A DNA stretch of 64,000 bases, taken from positions 36,585 to 100,584 of the forward strand of contig JAGIBP010000033.1 in NCBI GenBank assembly GCA_017744285.1. The letters are read 5' to 3'. Source of the stretch: Variovorax sp. (lineage in GTDB: Bacteria > Pseudomonadota > Gammaproteobacteria > Burkholderiales > Burkholderiaceae_C). Positions 24,388 to 33,491 of this stretch are shown here, in pieces. Numbering within the stretch: position 1 is the stretch's first letter; each line of letters begins with the position of its first letter. The position numbers and the translations under genes were made by a program. The notes beneath the pieces are model-generated. The model was not told where the DNA came from, did not search any database, and saw nothing but the letters and a program-made list of their open reading frames with translations.

Positions 24388-26234
24388 GCCAGACGATCGG
24401 AAGAACGGACAAGCCCGCCGTGGCGCCGCCAGGTGCCGCAGGCACCGCGCCCGCGCGCGGGATGAACCCGCGCCGGCTGTGGCTCGGCGTGCTGGTGGTC
24501 GCGCTGGCGCTCGCGCCCCTGGTCGCGGGCAACTTCACCGTCTCGCTGCTCAACGACATCGGCATCGGCGCGCTGGTGGCGCTGGGGCTGGTGCTGCTCA
24601 CCGGCATCGGCGGCGCGACCTCCTTCGGGCAGGCGGCCTTCGTCGGCATCGCGGCCTATGCGAGCGCGTGGCTCACCACGGCGCAGGGCCTCTCGCCCTG
24701 GCTCGGCCTCGTGTTCGCGCTGGCGCTCACGGGCCTCTCGGCGCTCGCGATCGGCCTGCTCACGCTGCGGCTGGGCGGGCACTTCCTGCCGCTGTCGACC
24801 ATCGCGTGGGGCCTGTCGATCGCGATGCTGTTCGGCAACGTCGACGCGCTGGGCCGTCACACGGGCCTGTCGAACATCCCGCCGCTCTCGATCGCCGGCT
24901 TCTCGCTGGCCGATCCGCGCGCGGTCTACTACCTGATCTGGGCCATCGTCGGGCTGGCCTTCCTCTTCAGCCACAACCTGCTGCAGTCGCGGCCCGGCCG
25001 CGCGATCCGCAGCCTGCGCGGCGGCGCGATCCTGCTCGCCAGCGTCGGCGAGGACGCCTACCGCGTGCGCCTGTCGCTGTTCGTCACCGCGGCGCTGTAT
25101 GCCGGGCTCGCGGGCTGGCTCTACGCGCACATGAACCGCTTCGTGAGCCCTTCGCCCTTCGACGTGCGCGCGAGCATCGAGTACCTGCTGATGGCGGTGG
25201 CCGGCGGCCTCGGCCAGCTCGCGGGCGCGCTGGTCGGCGCGGCGCTCGTCCTGGTGATGAAGAACGCGCTGCAGGACGTGCTGCCGCTGCTCACGCAGCG
25301 CGCCGGCCAGCTCGAGGCGGTCGCGTTCGCGACGCTCTTCATCCTGCTGCTGCATTTCGCGCGCGGCGGCCTCATGGGCTTCGTGCGGCGCTTCACGCGC
25401 GGGCGCTTCGCGGCGCCGGCGCGCGCGGCCGCGGCGCCGGTGGAGCCGCTGCCGCATCGCACGCTGCCCGAGCGCGGCGCGCCGATCCTGTCGGTGAACG
25501 GCGCGGTCAAGCGCTTCGGCGGCCTCGTGGCGGTGAACGACGTGAGCTTCGACGTCCGCGCCGGCGAGATCCTCGGGCTCATCGGCCCGAACGGCGCGGG
25601 CAAGTCGACCATGTTCAACCTGCTGACCTGCACGCTGCCCATGACGGCCGGGCAGGTGCGCTTCCTCGGCCACGACATCGCGGGCATGCCGCAGCGCAAG
25701 GTGGCGCGGCTGGGCCTGGCGCGCACCTTCCAGCACGTGAAGCTGCGGCCGCAGATGACGCTGCTGGACAACGTCGCGCTCGGCGCGCATTCGCGCACCA
25801 GCTCGGGGCTGCTCAAGGCGGGCCTGCGGCTGGATCGCGCCGAGGAACAGCAGATCCTGCAGGAGGCGCAGCGCCAGCTCGACCGCATCGGCCTCGGCGA
25901 CCGCGCGCACGAACTCGCCGGGAGCCTGCCGCTGGGCACGCAGCGCATCCTGGAGATCGCGCGCGCGCTCGCGGCCGACCCGGTGCTGCTGGTGCTCGAC
26001 GAACCCGCGGCGGGCTTGCGCCGCAAGGAAAAGATGGCGCTCGGCGACTTGCTGCGCAAGCTGCGCGAGGAGGGCGTGACCATCCTGATCGTCGAGCATG
26101 ACATGGACTTCGTGATGAAACTGGTGGATCGCCTCGTGGTGATGAACTTCGGCTCCAAGCTGGTGGAGGGCGTGCCCGCGGCGGTGCGTGCCGACCCGCG
26201 CGTGCAGGCGGCCTACCTGGGGAGCATCGCATGA
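24384..26234 (+). CDS. Fused branched-chain ABC permease (LivM) and ATPase (LivG)
   Basis: The 616 residues join two usually separate subunits. Residues about 25-335 form a LivM permease with many membrane helices ([36 protein letters not shown] coupling region; [17 protein letters not shown]). Residues about 370-610 form a LivG ATPase: Walker A GPNGAGKS near 401, signature region [15 protein letters not shown], Walker [13 protein letters not shown] and the H-loop in IVEHDMDFV. The fusion fixes permease to ATPase stoichiometry at one to one. It is known in some proteobacterial aromatic-acid transporters. The start overlaps livH and the stop overlaps livF. Confidence 0.92.
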   Translation: MSQTIGRTDKPAVAPPGAAGTAPARGMNPRRLWLGVLVVALALAPLVAGNFTVSLLNDIGIGALVALGLVLLTGIGGATSFGQAAFVGIAAYASAWLTTAQGLSPWLGLVFALALTGLSALAIGLLTLRLGGHFLPLSTIAWGLSIAMLFGNVDALGRHTGLSNIPPLSIAGFSLADPRAVYYLIWAIVGLAFLFSHNLLQSRPGRAIRSLRGGAILLASVGEDAYRVRLSLFVTAALYAGLAGWLYAHMNRFVSPSPFDVRASIEYLLMAVAGGLGQLAGALVGAALVLVMKNALQDVLPLLTQRAGQLEAVAFATLFILLLHFARGGLMGFVRRFTRGRFAAPARAAAAPVEPLPHRTLPERGAPILSVNGAVKRFGGLVAVNDVSFDVRAGEILGLIGPNGAGKSTMFNLLTCTLPMTAGQVRFLGHDIAGMPQRKVARLGLARTFQHVKLRPQMTLLDNVALGAHSRTSSGLLKAGLRLDRAEEQQILQEAQRQLDRIGLGDRAHELAGSLPLGTQRILEIARALAADPVLLVLDEPAAGLRRKEKMALGDLLRKLREEGVTILIVEHDMDFVMKLVDRLVVMNFGSKLVEGVPAAVRADPRVQAAYLGSIA

Positions 26235-26962
26235 CGGCCATGCTGGAGATCGGTGACCTGCATGTGTCCTACGGCCAGGTCGACGCCGTGCGCGGCGTGT
26301 CGCTCAAGCTGGGCAAGGGCGAGATCATCTCGGTGATCGGACCGAACGGCGCCGGAAAGACCACGCTGCTGGCCGCCGCGATGGGCCTCCTGCCGTCCAA
26401 GGGCGTGCTGCGCTTCGAGGGCGAGGACCTGCACGGCCTCGACGTCGAGGCGCGCGTGGAGCGCGGCCTGTGCCTCGTGCCCGAGAAGCGCGAACTCTTC
26501 GGCGAGCTCACGGTGCTCGACAACCTGCAGCTCGGCGCGTTCTCCAAGCGCCTGCGCAGCGAGGCCCTGCGGCGCCGCCTGCAGTTCGTCTACGACCGCT
26601 TCCCGCGCCTGGCCGAGCGCCGCTCGCAGCGCGCCGACACGCTCTCGGGCGGTGAGCGGCAGATGCTGGCGGTGGGCCGCGCGCTGATGTCCGAGCCGCG
26701 CCTGCTCATGCTCGACGAGCCCAGCCTGGGGCTGGCGCCGCTGATCGTGCGGGACATCCTCACCATCGTGCGCAAGCTGCGCGACGACGGCGTCTCGATC
26801 CTGCTGGTGGAGCAGAACGCGCGCGCGGCGCTCGAGAGCTCCGACCACGGCTATGTGCTGGAGACTGGCGAGATCGCGCTCTCCGGCCCCTCGGCGCAAC
26901 TGGAAAGCGACCCGCGCGTGCAGGCCACCTACCTGGGTGGAGGCACTCACGATGACGACTGA
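26231..26962 (+). CDS. Branched-chain ABC transporter ATP-binding protein, LivF type
   Basis: The 243 residues are a complete ABC ATPase: Walker [12 protein letters not shown] near 37-47, Q-loop region, signature [15 protein letters not shown] near 138-152, Walker [14 protein letters not shown] and H-loop region [11 protein letters not shown]. The end [12 protein letters not shown] is typical of LivF. It pairs with the ATPase domain of the fused protein encoded just upstream; GGGGAGC before ATG 26231 is the ribosome site and the start overlaps the previous stop. It energises uptake of the ligand bound by the three periplasmic proteins. Confidence 0.93.
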   Translation: MTAMLEIGDLHVSYGQVDAVRGVSLKLGKGEIISVIGPNGAGKTTLLAAAMGLLPSKGVLRFEGEDLHGLDVEARVERGLCLVPEKRELFGELTVLDNLQLGAFSKRLRSEALRRRLQFVYDRFPRLAERRSQRADTLSGGERQMLAVGRALMSEPRLLMLDEPSLGLAPLIVRDILTIVRKLRDDGVSILLVEQNARAALESSDHGYVLETGEIALSGPSAQLESDPRVQATYLGGGTHDDD

Positions 26963-28547
26963 CGAGCCCCGCGCGCTGCCACCGGCGCAGCGCACGCTGC
27001 CCGCCATGCTGCAGCGGCAGTCCGCGCTGTTCGCGGGCCGCAGCCTGCTGAGGATCGCCGGGCGCGCGTGGTCGCACGAGGAGGCCGCCACCGCCGCCGC
27101 GACCCGCGCGGCCGCGCTCACGCAGGCCGGCATCGCACGCGGCGACCGCGTCGCGCTCATGTGCGGCAACCGCATCGAGTTCCTCGAAGTCTTCCTGGGC
27201 GCCGGCTGGATGGGCGCCGCCACCGTGCCGGTCAACACCGCCTCGATGGGACCGCAGATCGGCTACTTCCTCGCCAACAGCGAAGCGAAGCTGCTGGTGG
27301 TCGAGGCCGAGTACCTCGAACGGCTCGCCACCGCTGACCTCGCCCGCACCGCGCTGCGCGAGATCTGGGTGATCGGCGAGCTGACGGGCGCATGGCAGGC
27401 GCCGCCCTCGGTGCGCGTGTCGCGCTATCCCGAGGCGAGCGGCGTGGTCCCGCCGGCCGAGGTGCAGCCCGGCGACCCGATCGCGGTCCTCTACACCTCC
27501 GGCACCACCGGGCCTGCCAAGGGCGTGGTGTGCCCGCACGCCCAGTATTTCTGGTGGGGCGTGAACAGCGCCGAGGTGCTCGGCGTCGGCCGCGACGATG
27601 TGCTGTGCACCACGCTGCCGCTTTTCCACATCAACGCGCTCAACACCTTCGCGCAGGCGGCCGTGACCGGCTGCGAAGTGGTGTTCGAATCGCGCTTCTC
27701 CGCCTCGGGCTTCTGGGGCGCGATGCGCGCGAGCGGCGCCACCGTGGTCTACCTGCTCGGCGCCATGGTGCCGATCCTGCTCGCGCAGCCCGAGGCGCGC
27801 GGCGAGCGCGACCATCGCGTGCGCGTGGGCCTCGGCCCCGGCGTGCCGCAGGCCGCGGCAAAGGCTTTCTTCGAGCGCACCGGCGTGCGACTGCTCGAAG
27901 GCTATGGTTCCACCGAGACCAACTTCGTGATCGCGACCGCGACCGACTCGCCGCGCGGCGGCGTGATGGGGTGGGTGCGGCCAGGCTTCGAGGCCCGCGT
28001 GGCCGACGAGGACGACGTCGAAGTCGCTCCCGGCGTGGCGGGCGAACTGCTGCTGCGCGCCGACGAGCCCTACGCCTTCGCGAGCGGCTACTTCAACATG
28101 CCGCAGAAGACAGTGGAAGCCTGGCGCAACCTGTGGTTCCACACCGGCGACCGCGTGGTGCGCGAGGCCGACGGCGCGTTTCGTTTCATCGACCGCATCA
28201 AGGACGCGATCCGGCGGCGGGGCGAGAACATCTCCTCGTTCGAGGTCGAACAGGTGCTGCTCGGCCATCCCGCGGTGGCTTCGTGCGCGGTGTACCCGGT
28301 GCGTTCCGAACTCGCCGAGGACGAGGTCATGGCCGCGATCGTGGCCCGTGCCGGCTGCGCGATCGACTTCGCCGAACTCGCGAGCTTCTGCGAGGCGCGG
28401 TTGCCCTACTTCGCGGTGCCGCGCTACATCGACCTCATGGCGGACCTGCCGCGCACCGAGAACGGCAAGGTGCAGAAATTCAAGCTGCGCGAGCGCGGCG
28501 TGTCCGGATCCACCTGGGACCGGCGGCCCGCCGGGCGCGGCAGGTAG
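26952..28547 (+). CDS. AMP-dependent acyl-CoA synthetase/ligase, second copy in the island
   Basis: The 531 residues are a full ANL ligase: P-loop [16 protein letters not shown] near 180, YGSTETNFV near 316, [20 protein letters not shown] near 414 and the terminal Lys in [14 protein letters not shown] near 505. It is only distantly similar to the ligase at 12070, so it probably acts on another acid, for example an aryl acid imported by the transporter or anthranilate-type product. ATG 26952 lies inside the end of livF, giving an 11-base overlap. Crotonobetaine/carnitine-CoA ligase-like proteins have this look, but context favours an aromatic acid. Confidence 0.88.
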   Translation: MTTDEPRALPPAQRTLPAMLQRQSALFAGRSLLRIAGRAWSHEEAATAAATRAAALTQAGIARGDRVALMCGNRIEFLEVFLGAGWMGAATVPVNTASMGPQIGYFLANSEAKLLVVEAEYLERLATADLARTALREIWVIGELTGAWQAPPSVRVSRYPEASGVVPPAEVQPGDPIAVLYTSGTTGPAKGVVCPHAQYFWWGVNSAEVLGVGRDDVLCTTLPLFHINALNTFAQAAVTGCEVVFESRFSASGFWGAMRASGATVVYLLGAMVPILLAQPEARGERDHRVRVGLGPGVPQAAAKAFFERTGVRLLEGYGSTETNFVIATATDSPRGGVMGWVRPGFEARVADEDDVEVAPGVAGELLLRADEPYAFASGYFNMPQKTVEAWRNLWFHTGDRVVREADGAFRFIDRIKDAIRRRGENISSFEVEQVLLGHPAVASCAVYPVRSELAEDEVMAAIVARAGCAIDFAELASFCEARLPYFAVPRYIDLMADLPRTENGKVQKFKLRERGVSGSTWDRRPAGRGR

Positions 28548-28551
28548 CGCG

Positions 28552-29301
28552 ATGTTCGCGTTGTCCGGTCGGGCGGCTTTCGTGACGGGCGCAGGCCGCG
28601 GCTTGGGCGAAGCCATCGCGCGCGGGCTCGGCGAGGCGGGAGCGCGCGTGGCGCTGGCCGACATCGACGGCGCGGCGGTGCACGCGCTCGCGCACGCGCT
28701 GCAGGCCGAGGGCCGCGAATGCATCGCACTGCCGCTGGACGTGCGCGACGAAGCTGCCTTCGCGCGCGGCTTCGACGCCGCCGTGCAGCACTTCGGCACC
28801 GTCGACGTGATGGTCAACAACGCGGCGCTGACGCCCTCGACCTCGCTGTGGGACATCGGCGCGGGCGAGTGGGACGAGGTGATGGCCGTCAACCTGCGCG
28901 GCGGCTTCTTCGGCTGCCGCATCGCGGGCCGCCACATGCGCGAGCGCCGATCGGGGCGCATCGTCAATCTCGCCTCGATGGCGGGCCAGCAGCCGAGCAC
29001 CGCCAGCGGCGTGCACTACGCGGCCTCGAAGGCGGCGCTGCTCGCGCTCACGCGCGCCTTCGCGCAGGAGATGGCGCCGCATGGCGTCACGGTCAATGCG
29101 ATCGCGCCGGCGGCCATCCACAGCCCGGTGCTCGACGCGATGGACGAGCCGCGCCGGCGCGCGCTGCAGGCGACGATCCCGCTCGGCCGCTTCGGCGAGG
29201 CGCGCGAGGTCGCGGCGGCCGTGGTCTATCTCGCGTCGGACGCGGGCGCCTTCGTGACCGGCGCCACGCTCGATCTCAACGGCGGGCGCTTCATGCGCTG
29301 A
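28552..29301 (+). CDS. SDR family oxidoreductase
   Basis: The 249 residues are a classical short-chain dehydrogenase: TGAGRGLG near 12-19, NNAALT in place of NNAG near 88, Ser in IVNLASMAG, and the YAASK pair near 155. The end EVAAAVVYLASDAGAFVTGA with a glycine-rich tail is typical of FabG-like enzymes. It follows the second CoA ligase by four bases and precedes the candidate operator at 29337, so it ends the long transport/ligase operon. It probably interconverts a keto and hydroxy group on a CoA ester or alcohol; the substrate is unknown. Confidence 0.88.
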   Translation: MFALSGRAAFVTGAGRGLGEAIARGLGEAGARVALADIDGAAVHALAHALQAEGRECIALPLDVRDEAAFARGFDAAVQHFGTVDVMVNNAALTPSTSLWDIGAGEWDEVMAVNLRGGFFGCRIAGRHMRERRSGRIVNLASMAGQQPSTASGVHYAASKAALLALTRAFAQEMAPHGVTVNAIAPAAIHSPVLDAMDEPRRRALQATIPLGRFGEAREVAAAVVYLASDAGAFVTGATLDLNGGRFMR

Positions 29302-29336
29302 GGCGCCTGCCCCGATTCGGTGCATCACGCGTTAGA

Positions 29337-29354
29337 ATTGATTTAGTTGTCAAT
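29337..29354 (+). promoter_or_regulatory. Putative operator before the SDR-MarR-thioesterase operon
   Basis: The inverted repeat ATTGA-N8-TCAAT contains ATTTAGTTG (29341-29349), which is also the core of the perfect palindrome at 949-963. A -10-like TAGAAT (29333-29338) overlaps its edge. It lies 15 bases before ATG 29369, so a bound MarR protein would block transcription or initiation. The region is markedly AT-rich for this genome. Confidence 0.5.
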
Positions 29355-29368
29355 CTTTTAGGTACGCC

Positions 29369-30145
29369 ATGAACCATGCCCTCCAAGGTCGCCACGCTGT
29401 CGTGACCGGCGCCGCGCGCGGCATCGGCGCGGAGATCGCCCGCACCCTCGCGGCCGAGGGCGCGCGGGTCAGCCTCATCGGCCGCGATCGCGCGGCGCTC
29501 GAGAAGGTGCGGCAGGCGCTCGCGGGCAGCGGCCACGCCGTGGCGGCGGCCGACGTGAGCGACGAGGCCTCGGTGCGCGCCGCCTTCGAGGCGCTCCGCG
29601 CTGCGTCCGGGCCGGTGGCCATCCTGGTCAACAACGCGGGTCAGGCCGAGAGCGCGCCCTTCCTCAAGACCTCGGCCGAGCTCTGGCAGCGCATGCTGGC
29701 GGTGAACCTCACCGGCAGCTTCCTGTGCGCGCAGGCCGCGCTGCCCGACATGCTCGACGCGGGCTGGGGCCGCATCGTCAACATCGCGAGCACCGCGGGG
29801 CAGAAGGGCTACGCCTACGTGGCGGCCTATGCCGCGGCCAAGCATGGCGTGATCGGGCTCACGCGATCGCTGGCGCTCGAAGTGGCGCGCAAGGGCATCA
29901 CGGTCAACGCGGTGTGCCCCGGCTATACCGAGACCGACATCCTGCGCAACAGCGTCGCGAACGTGGTCGGCAAGACCGGCCGCAGCGAGGCCGAGGCGCT
30001 GGCGGAGTTCGCCGCCGTCAATCCGCAGCGCCGCATCGTGCAGCCGGCCGAGGTGGCCGATGCGGTGCGCTGGCTGTGCGGCGAGGGGGCTGCCTCGATG
30101 AACGGGCAGTCGATTTCTGTTTCGGGAGGAGAAGTCACACCATGA
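29369..30145 (+). CDS. SDR family oxidoreductase, 3-hydroxyacyl-CoA dehydrogenase-like
   Basis: The 258 residues have TGAARGIG near 12-19, NNAG near 90-93, the Ser in [12 protein letters not shown] and the YAAAK pair near 153-157, followed by [21 protein letters not shown]. This form resembles the SDRs that oxidise 3-hydroxyacyl-CoAs (for example in cyclohexane carboxylate or benzoate-type routes). It opens a short operon with the MarR gene at 30142, whose start overlaps its stop, and the thioesterase at 30678. A candidate operator precedes it. The exact substrate is unknown. Confidence 0.88.
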   Translation: MNHALQGRHAVVTGAARGIGAEIARTLAAEGARVSLIGRDRAALEKVRQALAGSGHAVAAADVSDEASVRAAFEALRAASGPVAILVNNAGQAESAPFLKTSAELWQRMLAVNLTGSFLCAQAALPDMLDAGWGRIVNIASTAGQKGYAYVAAYAAAKHGVIGLTRSLALEVARKGITVNAVCPGYTETDILRNSVANVVGKTGRSEAEALAEFAAVNPQRRIVQPAEVADAVRWLCGEGAASMNGQSISVSGGEVTP

Positions 30146-30681
30146 TCGACAGCACCAACGACCCTTCGCACGCCGCGCTCAGCGATGCGCAGGAACTGGG
30201 CCACGAGGCCCGCGCGCGCCACGACGACCACGCGGTGCTCAAGCTCTGGCTGCGCATGCTCGCGAGCACCACGCAGATCGAGGCCGAGATCCGCAAGCGC
30301 CTGCGCGAGCGCTTCGACATCACGCTCGCGCGCTTCGACTACATGGCGCAGCTCTACCGCTACCGCGAGGGACTGAAGATGCGCGTGCTCTCGCGCTACC
30401 TGATGGTGACCGGCGGCAACGTCACCGGCCTCACCGACGAGCTCGAGCGGGAAGGCGTGGTCTCGCGCACGCCGAGCCCCGACGACCGCCGCGCGTGGAT
30501 CGTCAGCCTCACGGCCAAGGGGCGGCGCAGCTTCGAGGCGATGGCCAAGGAGCACGAGCAATGGATCCTGGAGATGTTCTCGGGGCTCGACACGAAGACC
30601 GTGCGCCAGCTCTATGCGCAGCTCGGCCAGCTGCGCGTGCACGTGATGCGCAACGAGCCTTCCGCCGAGGAGAACACGTGA
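30142..30681 (+). CDS. MarR family transcriptional regulator (second in the island)
   Basis: The 179 residues form a MarR-type winged helix: [20 protein letters not shown], recognition region [20 protein letters not shown] near 92-111, and wing [15 protein letters not shown]. It differs clearly from the MarR at 4960. Unlike a typical divergent regulator, it sits in the middle of an operon between an SDR and a thioesterase. Variovorax auxin loci carry two MarR genes about 22 genes apart, which matches the spacing here (MarR50 and MarR73, from memory). It may bind the repeat at 29337 to regulate itself. RBS GGAGGAG precedes ATG 30142. Confidence 0.9.
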   Translation: MIDSTNDPSHAALSDAQELGHEARARHDDHAVLKLWLRMLASTTQIEAEIRKRLRERFDITLARFDYMAQLYRYREGLKMRVLSRYLMVTGGNVTGLTDELEREGVVSRTPSPDDRRAWIVSLTAKGRRSFEAMAKEHEQWILEMFSGLDTKTVRQLYAQLGQLRVHVMRNEPSAEENT

Positions 30682-31100
30682 GCGGTGCGAGCGGCGCCGA
30701 GTTCCGCCGCGAGCGCCTGATCCGCTTCTCCGACTGCGATCCCGCGGGCATCGTCTTCTACCCGCAGTACTTCGTGATGTTCAACGGCCTGGTCGAGGAC
30801 TGGGTCAACGAGGGGCTTCGCATCGGCTACCGCGAGCTGATCGTGGGGCAGCGCATCGGCCTGCCCACGGTGCGCCTGGAGGCCGACTTCCGCGCCGTCA
30901 GCCGCATGGGCGACACGGTCACCCTCGGGCTCGCGGTCGAGCAGCTGGGCACGCGCTCGATCACGCTCGGCCTGCATTGCTTCGACGCCCAGGGCGAGAC
31001 GCGCATGCGCATGAAGCAGGTGCTGGTCACGACCTCGCTCGACACCCATCGAGCGATCGAGATCCCGGCGCACCTGCGCGCCGCGATCGAGCGCCGCTAG
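30678..31100 (+). CDS. Acyl-CoA thioesterase, 4-hydroxybenzoyl-CoA thioesterase (4HBT) family
   Basis: The 140 residues form a single hotdog domain. The active-site signature FSDCDPAGIVFYPQYF near 16-31 has the catalytic Asp of the Pseudomonas-type 4-hydroxybenzoyl-CoA thioesterase (D-P-A-G-I-V-x-Y). I use the GTG start at 30678 because GAGGAG lies five bases upstream and the start overlaps the MarR stop. It hydrolyses an aromatic acyl-CoA. In the proposed pathway it could release anthranilate from anthraniloyl-CoA, which is inferred from position. Confidence 0.88.
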   Translation: MSGASGAEFRRERLIRFSDCDPAGIVFYPQYFVMFNGLVEDWVNEGLRIGYRELIVGQRIGLPTVRLEADFRAVSRMGDTVTLGLAVEQLGTRSITLGLHCFDAQGETRMRMKQVLVTTSLDTHRAIEIPAHLRAAIERR

Positions 31101-31186
31101 CGCGCCACCGAGCACCGGGAAAGGCCGCGCCACAGGGGCCGTGGCTCGCGCAGAATGAGGCCCCTCCCAGCACCACGGAGCGAGGC

Positions 31187-32644
31187 ATGGCGCGAAACAA
31201 CGGAGTCCAGGCAACCCTCTGGTCGGCAACCGCGCCGCCGGAAGAACTGGCCGAGGCCTTCCAGGCCGAGCGGCCCGGCGTGGAAGAGCGCATGGCCGCG
31301 GGCAAGGCGCTGCGCGAGCGCATTCCGCGCGCGAGCCACGGGGCCTTCGAGCGGCGGGCCGGGGTCGATCCGGTTGCCATCCTGCGCCAGCAGGCGGTCA
31401 CGCGCCTGCCCGAGCTCGTCCCGGTGCGCCACGCGCGCATGCTGCAGTCGCCCTTCGCCTTCCTGCGCGGCGGGGCGGCGATCATGGCGGCGGACCTCGC
31501 GCCCGGTGCGACCACGGGGCTGCAGGTGCAGGCCTGCGGCGACATGCACGTGGCGAACTTCGGCGTCTTCGCCTCGGCGGAGCGGCAGCTCGTCTTCGCG
31601 ATCAACGACTTCGACGAGACGCAGCCCGGCCCCTGGGAATGGGATGTCAAGCGCCTCGCCGCCAGCGCCTACGTGGCCTCGCAATACATCGGCGGCGACG
31701 TGGCCGCCTGCGAGACCGCCGCGCGCGCCGCGGCAGAGAGCTACCGGCACCGCATCCGCCGCTACGCGGACATGGGCCTGCTCGACACCTGGTACGACAC
31801 CATCGACAGCCAGCGCCTGCTCGACGCGCTGCCCACCTGGCTGCAGCCCGGCGCCGCCGCCGCGCTGGCCAAGGCGCGCCGGCGCACTCACCTGCAGGTG
31901 CTCGACAAGATGACCGACCTGGTGGACGACCAGCATCGCATCGTCGAGCAGCATCCGCTCATCGTGCGGCAGACCCACACCTCGCAGGGCCGGCCGATCC
32001 AGGAGGCGCTGGGCATGTTCCTGGCGGGCTACCTCGAATCGCTCGCGCCCGACCGGCGCTGGCTCTTGTCGCGCTACCGCGTGATCGACGCGGCGCAGAA
32101 GGTGGTCGGCGTGGGCAGCGTGGGCACGCGCTGCTGGGTGATGCTGCTGCAGGGGCGCGACAAGGACGACCCGCTCTTCCTCCAGCTCAAGGAGGCGCAG
32201 GCCTCGGTGCTGTCGCCCCACCTGCCGGCCCACCCGCAGTTCGACGTGCCCACCAACCAGGGGCGCCGCGTGGTGCGCGGGCAGCGGCTCATCCAGGGCT
32301 CGCCGGACATCTTCCTCGGCTGGGGCCGCCTCGACGGCGTCGACTACTACGTGCGGCAGCTGCGCGACATGAAGGGCAGCATCGAGCTCGAGCCGCACGG
32401 CACGCCGCCCTCGGCCTTTGCCGAGTACTGCACGCTGTGCGGCTGGGCGCTGGCGCTCGCGCACGCCAAGTCGGGCGACGCGGCGCTCATCGGCGGCTAC
32501 CTGGGCAAGTCGGACGTGTTCGACGATGCGATGGTGCGCTTCGCCGCGGCCTATGCCCGGCAGACCCGGCTCGACCACGACGCCTTCGCGGCCGCCGCGC
32601 GCGAGGGGCTCGTCGGCGTGGCCCAGGGTCAGGACGGCGGGTAG
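31187..32644 (+). CDS. DUF2252 family protein
   Basis: The 485 residues match the DUF2252 family: the segment VQACGDMHVANFGVFASAE near 115-133 followed by FAINDFDETQPGPWEWDVKR resembles the nucleotide- and metal-binding part of aminoglycoside-phosphotransferase-like kinases (GDxHxxN, then D-F-D-E). LAASAYVASQYIGG and DVFDDAMVRFAAAYARQTR are also typical. No biochemical function is established for the family to my knowledge; a kinase-like activity is suggested by the motif. GGAG lies six bases before ATG 31187. Its 3' end overlaps the convergent DUF899 gene by 16 bases. Confidence 0.88.
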   Translation: MARNNGVQATLWSATAPPEELAEAFQAERPGVEERMAAGKALRERIPRASHGAFERRAGVDPVAILRQQAVTRLPELVPVRHARMLQSPFAFLRGGAAIMAADLAPGATTGLQVQACGDMHVANFGVFASAERQLVFAINDFDETQPGPWEWDVKRLAASAYVASQYIGGDVAACETAARAAAESYRHRIRRYADMGLLDTWYDTIDSQRLLDALPTWLQPGAAAALAKARRRTHLQVLDKMTDLVDDQHRIVEQHPLIVRQTHTSQGRPIQEALGMFLAGYLESLAPDRRWLLSRYRVIDAAQKVVGVGSVGTRCWVMLLQGRDKDDPLFLQLKEAQASVLSPHLPAHPQFDVPTNQGRRVVRGQRLIQGSPDIFLGWGRLDGVDYYVRQLRDMKGSIELEPHGTPPSAFAEYCTLCGWALALAHAKSGDAALIGGYLGKSDVFDDAMVRFAAAYARQTRLDHDAFAAAAREGLVGVAQGQDGG

Positions 32645-33345
32645 TCGAGCGACGGGTACCAGTTCGCGCCCCGGCCCGCGGGCGTGTGGTCGAGGATGTT
32701 CCAGATCGGCATCAGGTCCGGCGCGCCGCGCGCGTCCTGCCCGGGGTCGGCGGTCTCCATGCCCATTTCCTCGCCCCAGAAATGCCGGATCACCGCGCCG
32801 TCGCGATGGAAGACATTGAAGGCGGGTAGGTCCTCGCCGGCGTCGGGGTCCTCGAACGCGTAGAGCGCGTTGAACGGGTTGCCCTGCGACGAGTACAGCG
32901 GCAGGTGCCGCCATCCGCGCTCCCGGGCGAACGCGCTCATCTTCGTCACCGGCGAACGCGCGATCACCGCGAAGGCCACGCGCTGCAGGATGTCCGGCAT
33001 CTCGCCGTCCAGGGCGGCGAGCAGCGAGCTGCACATCGGGCACGCGCGCTCGCGCTGCGGGCCGAACATCCAGTTGTAGGTGACGAGGGTGTCGTGGCGC
33101 CCGAACATCGACGACAGGCTCGCCGGGCCGTGCTCGCCCTGGAAGACGTAGTCCTCGGGCACCACGCCGCCCGGCGGAAGCGCACGGCGCTGCGCGGCGA
33201 CGCGCTCGATGTGGCGGCGCAGTTCGATCTCTTCGGCCAGAAGCGCGAGTCGGGCCTCGCGATAGGCCTGGCTTTCGCCAGGAAAGCGCCGGTGGGTGCG
33301 GCGCGCGAGCTCGGCGGCGCCTGGGAGTTCGGTGGCAGCGGTCAT
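32629..33345 (-). CDS. DUF899 family thioredoxin-like protein
   Basis: The 238 residues carry the DUF899 pattern: an N-terminal helical part (LLAEEIELRRHIERVAAQRRALPPGG), then YVFQGEHGPASLSSMFG, and a thioredoxin-like CPMCSSLLAALDGEM with the paired cysteines C-x2-C. The tail FNVFHRDGAVIRHFWGEEMG and NILDHTPAGRGANWYPSLDY is diagnostic. I start it at ATG 33345, which follows GGAG by five bases; longer in-frame starts reach 33459 but run through the upstream promoter space. Members are cytoplasmic and of unknown role, probably redox-related. It is convergent with the DUF2252 gene and divergent from the hydratase gene at 33492. Confidence 0.88.
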   Translation of the reverse strand: MTAATELPGAAELARRTHRRFPGESQAYREARLALLAEEIELRRHIERVAAQRRALPPGGVVPEDYVFQGEHGPASLSSMFGRHDTLVTYNWMFGPQRERACPMCSSLLAALDGEMPDILQRVAFAVIARSPVTKMSAFARERGWRHLPLYSSQGNPFNALYAFEDPDAGEDLPAFNVFHRDGAVIRHFWGEEMGMETADPGQDARGAPDLMPIWNILDHTPAGRGANWYPSLDYPPS

Positions 33346-33491
33346 GGCATCTCCGGTCCGATGGCGCCCCGACGCGGGCGGTGGGGCGCAGTCCGCCATG
33401 ATCCCACGACCGGCCGCCATTCGCTTGCGCCGGAGAGGGAGGCCGGCGTGGCCCGACACGGACGGCCCGCGGCGGGATAGATTCGCATCCC

